Shown here piece by piece: positions 7,106 through 19,100 of a stretch of DNA of 34,024 nucleotides. Within the stretch, counting starts at the first letter, position 1. The number at the start of each line of letters is the position of its first letter. The notes under the pieces were generated by a model that did not search any database, was not told where the DNA came from, and worked only from the letters and a program-made list of their open reading frames with translations. The translations under genes were made by a program, and so were the position numbers. The DNA is from an uncultured Clostridia bacterium. Its GTDB lineage: Bacteria; Bacillota; Clostridia; TANB77; CAG-508. The stretch covers positions 1 to 34,024 of the forward strand of contig CANQQQ010000018.1 of NCBI GenBank assembly GCA_947626025.1. The letters run 5' to 3'.

Positions 7106-7139
7106 AAAAATGGTGGTAAATGACCACCATTTTTATTTT
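7106..7139. terminator. Bidirectional terminator after the giant adhesin gene
   Basis: AAAAATGGTGGT (7106-7117) and ACCACCATTTTT (7123-7134) form a perfect 12-bp stem with a 5-nt loop and A/T tracts on both sides. It begins 3 nt after the stop codon of the giant gene, read on the minus strand. Confidence 0.92.
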
Positions 7140-7142
7140 CTA

Positions 7143-10100
7143 TTATCTTTTCTTAGACATAAAGTTTTCTATGTTTTTAGAAGCTTCTTTTTGTTTTTGT
7201 TTCTTTACCTTATAGAACCATACTGTGTAATATGACATTGTTGATATTGTTGTTACTGCTACTGTTAAGATTAGAATTATATTTATTATCTCCTGACCAG
7301 TCTTTGGAATACTTTCTGGTAAGAAACCTGTTTGAGTATTGTTATTTTCATTATTATCTTTTTCATTAGTGGTTTCATTATCATCTTTATCTCCAATAGG
7401 ATCTCCTTCTATTCTTTCATTGTATATAATTCCTTCATTTTCTCCGTATATTGCTACTCCTTCTTCACTTACTATGAATTTATACATCGTTTCATTCAGT
7501 TTATATCCTTTTGGTGCTTCTAACTCTTTATATTGGTATGTTCCTGGCTCTAGGTCATGGAATATTACAAATCCATCTGCTCTTGTTGAATATTTTATTT
7601 GTTCTCCTGTTTCATCACATATTGGATTTCCTTTTTCATCAAATAAGCCTATTACTGCTCCTCTTACTGGGATTATTGTTCCTAATTCATATTTTAATAT
7701 TGCTACATCTGCTCTTATTCTTGCATTATATATAATTCCATTGTTTTCTCCATATATTACTAATCCATCTCCTGTTATACTAAATGTATAGCTCTCTCTG
7801 GTTAGTCCATATCCTTTTGGTGCAACAACTTCTTTATATGCATAAGTCTTTCCTTTTTCTAATCCTGTAAATATTATCTCTCCGTCTTCATTTGTTGTTC
7901 CTCTTGCTATTTCATTTCCATTCTCATCATATACGGCTATTATCGCTCCCATTAGAGGTATTCCTGTTTCTATGTCTAATTTCCTTATTGTTACTTTGAT
8001 CCTGTCTTCTATTTCTCCTGGATCTTCTCCCTCTATTGGTATGTTTTCTATAATTCTATTTCCATAGATATCTTCTATTGTTCCATCTTCATTTACTCTA
8101 AAGCTATATTCATTTTCATTTAATGTATAACCTGATGGTGCAATTATTTCTTTATATCTATATGTCTTTCCTACTTCTAGTCCACTGAAATGTGCATATC
8201 CATTCTCATCTGTTACTGCGGTTAATTGTACTCCATTTTCATCTATTATTACAATAGTTGCTCCTTCTAATCCTATTTTTGTTATTGCATCTATTTTCCT
8301 TATTGACATATCTATTAACCACTTGTTATTATACAATATTCCGTCTATGCTATTTTCACTATCTTCAAATGTCACAGTTCCGTCTTCATGAACTACAAAT
8401 TCATATACTGTTCTGTCTAGTATATAGCCTGTTGGAGCTTTTATTTCCATATATTTGTATCTTCCTGGCTCTAGTCCTTCAAATGTAATTTGTCCATCTT
8501 CTCCTGTTACTGCCTTTAATGATACTCCATCTATTACTACTAGATTTCCTTCTTCATCAAATATTCCTATTTCTGCTCCTGCTAATACATTCGCTGTTCC
8601 TGCTTCATATTTCTTAATTGTTATTCCTACTCTTATTCTGTCATTTTCTATAATTCTATTTCCATAGATATCTTCTATTGTTCCATCTTCATTTATTCTA
8701 AAACTATAAACTCCTGTATTTAGCGTGTATCCTCCTGGTGCTATTGTTTCTTTATATGTATATGTTTTTCCTTTTTCTAGTCCACTGAAAATTGCATATC
8801 CATTAATATCAGTTACAACTGCTCTTTCTATTCCATTTTCATCTATTAGAACAATTGTTGCTCCTCTTAGTCCTAATTTTGTTATTGCATCTACTTTCCT
8901 TATACTTACATCTATTCTTTCACTTGGATCTACATCTGTATATATATTTGTTATTGTATTTGTCAATTCATTAATTGATTTTACATACCAGTACAATTCG
9001 TTTTCATTTACTTCTTCTTCGTCTATTGTATAAGTTCTTAGATCTCCATTTTCATAGTATTTTGGTAGAGTAAATGTATGTTTCCAGTCATCGTCTTGAG
9101 TTACTTCTGCTCTTCCTACTTCCTCTCCATCTTTTAATACTTTTAATATTACTGAATGTGGTCGTCTTCCTTCTGCATTGTTATTATCTACCCATTCTTT
9201 GGTTACTGTTATATCTACATTTTCATTTGGTACTCTAAAAGTATTTATTATAGTATTTGTTTCTTCATTTATATACTTTTCATAGAAATATAATTCATTT
9301 GCATTTACTTCTTCCTCATCTATAGTATAATGTCTTAAGTTTCCTCTATTATCATATTTTGGTAAGCTAAATGTATGTTTCCAGTTATCTGTTTGACCTA
9401 CTTTTGCTCTTGATACTTCTTCTCCATTTTCTAATACTTTTAGTACTACTCTGTTTGGTCGCTTTCCTGCTATATTGCCATTATCTACCCATTCTTTGGT
9501 TACTATTAAATCTATATTTACTTCTGGTACTCTAAATGTATTTGTGATTGTATTTGTTATTTCATCAATATATTTTTCATAGAAGTATAAATCTCCTGGA
9601 TTTACCTCTGCTTCATCTATTGTGTATCGTCTTATATTTCCATTTGCATCATATTTTTCTAATTCAAATGTATATTGCCAATTATCTGTTTCACTTACTT
9701 TTGCACTTTTTACTTGAGAACCATTTTCTAATACTTTTAATACTACTTCTGTTGGTCGTTTTTCTGCAATATTATTTTCATCTACCCATACTTTTTTTAC
9801 TGTTAAATATACTTTTTCATTTGGCACTCTAAATGTGTTAATTATTGTATTTGTTGCAGAGTTGAATGATTTCTCATAGAAATATAAATCTCCTACTTCT
9901 ACTTCTTCCTCATCCATTGTGTATTGTCTTTCATTTCCATCACTATCATACTTTGGTAGACTAAATGTATGTTTCCAGTTATCTTGTTGACCTACTGTTG
10001 CTCTTTCTACAACTTGACCATTTTCTAATACTTTTAATACTACTTGTTCTGGACGTTTTCCTGCTCTATTACCATTATCATTCCATACTTTTGTTATTGT

Positions 10101-13100
10101 TAAGCTCTTTGTTTCTTCTATATCTCTAAATGTATTTGTAATCGTCCTTGTTCTTTGATCTATGCTTGATACATAATAGCTTAAGTCGCCTTTTCTTACT
10201 TCTGCTTCACCTACTGTATATTCAATTTCGTCTCCATTTTCATCATATTTATCTACTGTAAATGTTATATTTCTATCAGTAGTTGGCATTTCTTTTTCTG
10301 TTACTATTCTATCTCCATCTTTTATTTGAACTGTAATCTTATCTGGTCTCTTATTACGTGCATTGTTTGAATCTACCCATAATTTCGTTACTGTTATACT
10401 TGTTTTTCCTGCTTGTCCTTCTGGTAGTCTAAATCTATTTGTTATTGTATTACCTACAATAGATTTTGCATAGAATATACCATTTGCATCTGTTATTGAC
10501 TCATCTACTGAATATACTATTTCGTTTCCATTTTCTTCATATCTTGGTAAATCCGTGAAGGTATATTGCCATTCATTAGAATTTCCTACTTTTGCATAAC
10601 TTGAATCTATAGTTTTACTTCGTACTACATTTGTGCCTTTTTTTACTTGTACTGTAATTTGAGCTGGACGTTTATTTCTTGCATTGTTATTATCATCCCA
10701 TATTTTTGTTACTGTTAAGTTTGTTTTCCTTTCCTCTTCTGGTGGTGTATATGTATTCGTTATTGTACCTGTACTTTGATCTATATTTTTTTCATAGTAA
10801 TAATCACCGTCACCTACAACTACTTCATCTACTGTATATTCTATTTCATTTCCATCCTCATCATATTTTGGTAAGTCTGTAAATGTATGTTTCCATTCAC
10901 CTTCATTGTCTGGATTTGCATGGCTTGGGTCTATAGTTTTGCTGGCTACAACCTCTTCTCCACGCTTTACTTGTAGTTCTACTCTATCTGGACGTCTATT
11001 TGCAGAATCATTGTTATCATCCCATACAGCTGTTACTGGTACTCTTACTGCTTTTTCTAAGTCTAACTCGTTTGTAAATAATATATTTACATTTCCATTT
11101 ATTTGATTTACAAAAGTTCCCTCTATATTTGTTGATATAATTTCTATTTCCTTTGTAACAGGATCTCTTGTAAATGTTATCGTTATTGGCACTGATTTTA
11201 GTTTGTAATTTGTTCTTCCTTGCATTTCTTGTATAGTTACTTTTATCAATCCTGTTCCAGTTATGTCATTTAAATTTATCTTACCGTTTGAATCTGTTAT
11301 TATTTCTTTGTAATATTTTTCTCCACTTTGTGCTTCTACATATACTCCTAGCATTGTTCCTGCTAGTGTGTATTCATAATCTACACTATCTACTTTGAAA
11401 ATATTTATACCGTATCTCTCTGAAGCATCTACCTCTGTCGCTGTATCTTTTAGCGTTAAATGTACATATTCATCTCCAAATGTTGTTACTTCTGCATTTC
11501 CACTTTCTACATAGGCATTTGTTATAAAGTTTATTCCATTTACTTTCTCCACTGTTACTTTTAATACTATTGGAGTTTTATCTAATTCATATCCAAAAGG
11601 TGCTTCTGTTTCTGTAATTATATATGTATATGTTCCTTTTGTTTGTGTACTAGGTATTGGTAAGTCCTGCAATGCTAATAATCCATTAGAATATTGTCCC
11701 ATTACATATGTAGTTCCTGAATCTTCTAGTCTTACACTGTATTTTGCACCTAATAACAATAAATCATTATCTACAGAATCTACTTTGTTTGCTCCAATTA
11801 TAAATGTTCCATCTGGATAGTTTCTTACTCTTATCGTTATTTTATTGCTTTCATGATCTATATATACGTCAACATTACTTGTTCCTTTTTCTAGTTTTAT
11901 CCATCCATTCTCTTCATTTATATTTAGTATTACTTGTTTCTCTTTTATATCAAATCTTCTTCCTGGTGGTGGTTCTAGTTCTGTAATTTTTATTGTTACT
12001 TCTCCTGATCCATGCACATTATTTATATATATTTTTCCATCCTCATTAGTTAATGCTGTTTTTGTTATTCCTTGTTGTCCTTTTTCGTTGTCTATATCCA
12101 CTTTAATTTTTGCATTTTCAAATGTTATGCTTGAATAATATGCATCTGATTTTATTAATTCTACACTATATGTTGGTCCTTCTTCTTTTTTACTGTCTAA
12201 TACATTTATTTCTACATATTCTTCATCTTGTGTTGTTACATAAGCACGATCAGCATCTCCACTTATTTCTGCTTCTGCTATTAACCCATTTGTATATGTT
12301 ACTGTTAGTGTTAACTCTTTTCCTAGTGTATTATATCCACTTGGAGCTTGTACTTCTCTTATTGTAAATTTGTGTTTTCCGTCTTCTTTAATTGGTAAGT
12401 TTGTATATCCCATTCCTTCTTCGCCTGTTACCAATTCATATGTGCTTTCTGTTTCATTATCTTTAATTTCAAATTTCGCATTTTTTAAAGCTATCTGCTC
12501 ATCATCATAGTCTTGTTTTAATATTGCAAATCCAATTGTTGCTGGTGTTTCTTGTATTGTTAACTTTATAATTTTATTTATATTGTCTATTCTTACTGTT
12601 CCATTTTCTCCTAGATCTTGTTCTAATATTGTTATTATTTGCGATGTGGCATCTCTATTAACACGTATTGTTTTTACGTGTTCGTCTAATAAATATCCTT
12701 CTGGGCTCTCTGTTTCTGATATTGTTATTTTAAAGTTTCCAAATCCTATTAAGTCTGACAATGATATCTTTCCTGCACTATTTGTAGTGTCACTTATTGT
12801 TACTGATTCGTTTGTACTTTCATTTGTTATATTGATCATGTATTCTGCATTTACTACTTTTATTCTGCTATTATACTTATTAACTTTCTCTAATACAACT
12901 GCAAATTCTGGTAAATCATCTACTGTATAATTTGGTCTTAGTGGACTGCTTCCTGACCATCCTGAACCACTTGATCCACCTGAACCTCCTGAACCACCAG
13001 ATCCTCCTGAACCACCAGATCCTCCTGAGCCTCCTGAGCCGCCAATTCCGCCTGAACCACCTGACCATCCTGAGCCTCCAGGCATTGTAGTTCCTGGTAT

Positions 13101-16100
13101 ACCTTCACCTTTTTGTGATACATTTGGAGTTGTTGTACTTCCTGAAACATATCCTCCTGATCCAGTTCCTGTTCTTTTATCACATCTTATTTTTACTTTT
13201 ATAATATTTCTTCCTACATAATTTACATTATCATCGATTTCTGCTACTATTCTTCCTAATGTATCTTTCTCTCCTGATATTATTTGTGCTGTTCGCATTT
13301 TTCCACTTGAGTCATATACTATTTGTAAAATTACATCATGGTTTCTTACATACCTACTTGCTGTCATTCTTACATTTTTTATCACATATTGTTCTGTTGA
13401 AAAATATTCTGTATTTCCTAATGATATTGTTGTTAATCCTTTATAATTTGTTGTTCCTTTTGATATATAGCTATTTAAATGATGTATTTCAAATTCTGTT
13501 CCTTCTATTTTTATTGGATGATAATCTATATCTTCATTTTCTATTATTATACTACTATATGTCTTTCCTGCTGGTGGAGTTGTTGAGTCTATTTCTCCAC
13601 TTGGTGTTACTGTGTGTGTAAATTCTTTTATCTGATCTTCTATCCTTATTGTTATTGTCTTTGATGTGTTATCTATTGATACGTCATTTGAATTTAAGTT
13701 CAATAATGACCCTCTTTCTAGTGTCATTAGTCCTGTTTCTCTATCTCTTACTATCGTTGCATTCATTGTTCCTGTTCTTCTATAATATCCTATTGGTGCT
13801 TGTAGTTCATCTATTGCTATGTCTATTTTTCCTGTTCCTGATAGTGAATTTATGTATAATCCTCTTCCATATTCTGTTGTCTTTGTTAAATAATAGTTTG
13901 GTCCATATTGTTGTCTTATTCCTATGTTTAATACTGCTCCGTCTAATTTCTCAAAACGATCTAAATTACTTACTTTAAATATTTGTAGTCTGTAATAGCT
14001 TATTTCATCTTTATTTGTTTTTTCATCTCCTATTGTTACAGTTATTCTCTTATTAGTTACTGTTTTATTTATTAATGACGTTGCATATTCTTCACCTAGT
14101 TTTTGTACTACTGAACATGAAGTTATATTTTTATTTTCATCGAATTGGATGTCTAAGACCACTTTCTTCGTCAAATTATATCCTGCTGGTGCTTGTGTTT
14201 CTTCTATTGTATATCTTCCGCTTATTCCACTACTTAGCATTAAGTTTATATATCCTAATGATGATGTTGTTGATGTTATTTGTCTTCCATTTGGCATTGT
14301 TATTGTTATTTTTGCTCCTGATAGTCCTAAATATGTTGCATCACTGTCTACTTTCTTTATTACTAATTCCGGTGTTATTTCACTTTCTTCTTGTTCTTCA
14401 TCATATATTGTTACATTTATCGTATTTCCTTCTACTGATATATCCTCTATGTCCGTTGTTTTAATTGTATCTAAAGATATTCCACTTGATAGACTTTCCT
14501 TTGTTATATATATTGTCTTAATTTCTCTATTTAATTTGTATCCATATGGTGCTTCTGTTTCTTGTATCTCAAGTTTTATACTTCCTCTTCCATTTAGTCC
14601 ATTTAATCTTGCTTTTCCTTCTACTGTTGATCTGCTATATTCTGTAACTTGACTTCCTTTTGTTACTTTTATATTAAATCTTCCTGTTCTTTCTACTAAT
14701 TCTAATGTATCCTTATCTCTCTTTTGAATTTCTACATTATATGTTACTTCACTTGATTTTTTTGTATTTCCTATTTTCAATGTAATCTTTCCATCTTCTA
14801 GTGTTGCTCCTTCTACCGTTATTTCTCCTCTTGTGTTTGTTACATAGATATATGTAGGTATATCATCCAATACATATCCTGAAGGCGCTACTTTTTCAAG
14901 TATTTCTACTGTTGTTTTTCCTTCTGGGAAATATAGATTTCCTATATTTAGTTCTCCATTTACTCCTGTAGTTCCAACTGTTCTCATCTTTCCATCTGGT
15001 CTTATTAGTGTTACCTGGAACGTTGCATTTGCTAATTTTGTTCCTTCATCTTCACTATCTACTTTTTCTATTTGTAAACTATTTAATTTCGTTCCTGAAG
15101 CATACTTATTAATAACTTTCATTTTTATATCTACTTGCATGTATTCTTCTGCTTCATATTGGTCATATTCTTGATTTACTATATGATAATAGCTTAGTCC
15201 GTCTAATACATTCATGTAGCTTACTTCTAATATTCCCTCTGGTGTGTATTCATAATATACTTCAAAGCCTATATCTTCATTTATTCTTTCATATCCAACT
15301 GGTACTGTTTTTTCTGTTATCCAGAATCTTAACACTCCTTGTTTCTCAATTAGATACTCTGGTACTTGATTTAATAATTCTCCTGTGTTTATTCTAGCTA
15401 ATCCTTCATCATCTGTTGTTAAATCCCATGTAGTTCCTGTTGAGTTCTCTCTTAATTGTAATGTTACTCCTTGTAATGGACGTAGGTATTCATCTACTTT
15501 AGTTATGTATATTGTATTATTTGCTCGTGATATTGCTTTGTTATTTTCAGAAGTTGTTTTATACATTGATCTGTTTACTACTATAGTCTTTGTTGCATTA
15601 TCTATCGTTACTCCTTCTACAGGGCTTTCTAAGGTAAATTGTCCTTCTTCGTTCTTTACTATTACTACTATTAGTTCATCTTTTAATAATTTATATTCAC
15701 TTGGTCCAGATATTCTTTTTATAGTAAATGTTACTCTATCTCCAGTTGATACTTTAAATATTGCTTCTCCTGTTGAAGATGTTGCTTTTGTCGTTGTTGA
15801 AGTATTTGATAATCCATCTGTTGTTGCTTTTTGAATTACTTTGTATTTTACTCCTTCTATTTTCTCTCCTGTGTCTAGATCACTTTCTATTATTTTTAAG
15901 TTATAATCTCCAAATAAGCCACTTCCGCCGTCTATGCTTTCTTGTGGTATTGTTATATTGGCAATTACGTTCTCTGTATCTTTTTGTATTTCTCTTTCAA
16001 GTGTTACATTATCTCTGAAATCTTCATTTACCGCTTCTACTGCTGTAATTACTCCATTTTCATTAAATGTTATGCTTATCTGTATAACATTTATAATTTC

Positions 16101-19100
16101 TTTGTAACCACTTACAGTATTTAATTGTATTATTTGATATAAATATTCACCTACTCCTGGTGCTGATAAGTTTGATATTTCTGCTATTCCGTCTTCATTT
16201 GTTACTAGACTTTCTATATTTCCATCTGGAAGTATTACTTCATAACCAATATCTCCTAATCCTATGCTTCTATCCACACTATCCACAGCATTAATTCTTA
16301 ATTTGTTTTGATAGCTCTTAGTATAATTTATTTGAGTTATATACAATGTGTTATCTTCTATTGTTGCTATTATATCTGGTGATTGTAATCCTGTTAGTTC
16401 TATTTTTTTCGTTACATCATTAACCTTTATTTCTACAAATTTTAATGAAGAATCTAGCATGTAGTCTGATGCTATACTTCTTTGATAGAAAAATACTTTC
16501 ATTGTATTTTTGCCTGGAACATTTTCTATATAAATATGTCCATTATTATTTGTTGTTTGTCCTATATATGATTTTGTTGTATCATCTAAATACTCTACTG
16601 TTATATCGTATGTTGTGTTTTCTATTCCTGTACTGTTTTCTGCATTTATATTAGATATATCAATATTAAAGTCTGTTTCTATTAATTTATCATAAAATAG
16701 TCGTAATACTAAGTCTCCATCTTCTGTTACTCTTCCCGTTTCTTCTGTCCATTTTACTCCTTTATTTAATATATATCCATCATATTCATTGGCTTCTGCT
16801 TCAACTATTGCTCCTACTTTTCCTTCTAATTCGTCTGTTTCTTTTAATCTATACCCAGGGAATGTTGTTCCTGCTTCTCCAACATTTTCATTATTATTTT
16901 CCCCATTTTTGCCTAAACTTTTTAAATATGGTGTACCTTCATTTTCATCTATTTCCCATGTATTAGTGAAATCCCACTCTTGATATGTAGTCTGTTTATG
17001 CATAGCCTCTGCAGTTACTTTTGTTCCATATGTACTTGAAGTTGTATTTGTTCCTGATATTTCTGTTGACCAATAGCTATTCGCTACTTCTGTTGTTGCA
17101 TTTCCAACTCCTACTATTCCTCCTATATTAGTATTTGAGAATGTTCCTTCTATTTTTCCTGCTGAGTATGTATTTCTTAGTGTTGTATGTCCTGTTACAC
17201 TACCAATTATTCCTCCTACTCCTCCTGTAGTTGTACTTGAATCTGTATTTTCACCCTTGATACCTAGTGTAGAATATGAATCAGATACTGTTAAATAGTT
17301 AGTTGCAAATCCTACAATTCCACCTATATAACCTGTTTGTTTTTTGCTTGTAATATTACCTGTTGAACAACAATTTGAAATATTGACTCCATAGCTTTCG
17401 TTACCAACAGAGCTTGTATATCCAACTATGCCACCTATATATTCTGTTAAAGTTAAATCTGTTGCTGTAATATTTACATTTGCATATACATTTTTAATAT
17501 TATATTCTATTGAAGTAGAATTAGATACGTATCCACTTACACCACCTACTTCTACTAATTTACCATTTGCTGTTATATCTGTTGTTACATTAACATTTTT
17601 TATAGTTCCTCCATTTTGACTACCTACTACTCCACCTAAATATAATAAATGATTAGTTGCATCACTTGTTATTACATTTGCTCCAGTTAAACTTACATTT
17701 TCTATAATAGCATCCGAAGTATAACCAACTAGCTCTCCTACAAATATTGTTGCTGTTGTATTTGTCGTATGTACATTTATATTTTCTATTTTTAAGTTTT
17801 TTACACTTCCAGCTTTAATATAACCGAAAATTCCTACATATTGGTTTCCTGATTCTATATTTAAATTACTTATTTTATAATTATTTCCATCAAATGTTCC
17901 TTCAAAGGCTGTGCTTGATGTTTCTCCAATTATTGTCCATTCTTTATCTGTCATATCTATATCATTCATAAGAATATAATTTCCAGTTAAATTGTTATTT
18001 ATATTCTTTAAATCTTCCGCACTTCTAATTTCTTCATATCCTTCTGGTGCCGTTGATTTATGTGTTATATTTCCTGTATTTCCATTGTCTACTGCTGTAT
18101 CATCTTGTACCCAGTGTTCGACTTTATAAGGTTTAACTTGCTCTATTTTATTTATTGTAATTGAGCCATATCCTCCATTTCCTCCACGTTCTGATCCCTC
18201 ACCACAAATTTTACCTCCTGCAATTCCTAATGATGCTGTTATTTTTCCTTGAGTTATATTTTTTTCATAAAATATATTTATACTTCCTCCACCTGAGCCT
18301 CCGCCTCCAGTTCTGTATGCAGTTCCTCCGTTTGAACCGTCTGATGATATGTTTCCTGAGTTAATAAGACTTTTTGCGTATATAGTTAATAATCCACCTG
18401 TTCCATTTGCTGCACTACCGAAATAATTACTTCCCCCTGGTGATCCAGCTGGATTTCCTGCTCCACCACCTGATCCAACTGACTTTGTAAGAACTGTACT
18501 TCCAGGCGCCACTGCATATCCATTTCCTCCAGCTCCTCCATTACCTTTTGCATTAGTCTCACTAGGATTACTAGCAAATGTTGCTCCTCCACCACCAGAT
18601 CCTCCTGAATATGAGGTACCATTTGCTCCTGAGCCTGAAGTCACTTTTCCGACGTCTTGAACTGCTCCTCCAGAGCCTCCTCCTCCTGTAGCTCTGTTTT
18701 CTCCACTTGATCCATCTCTTCCTCTGATTGCACCTATTACTTCTCCTGTCGGATGGCTACTTACACTTTGACCAGGTCCACCTAATGCCCCTACAGCTGG
18801 TACATATTCAAATGAACCGTCACTATTTTTTAATAAATATACATTTTCCCCTGGTTCATTATATGTTCCTCTCTTTGTCATTGTTATAGTTCCATTATTT
18901 ATTAGGTCACCCATTACACATAAAAACATTCCTTTTTTGTATGTTAAATCTGATACAGTATTAGCTGTAACAGTCACTCCTGCACCTATGGTTAAATTTT
19001 TATGGTATTTTACTACAAGCATTTTTTTCTCTCTAGATGTGTCTCCTAAATTCACTTTACTAGTAGTTGTATACTCTACATCCTCATATTCATTTATAAG

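Noticed and set aside
12950-13084. CRISPR-like short repeats
   Set aside because: The repeats are 9-bp Gly-Gly-Ser codon units without spacers, inside an open frame.
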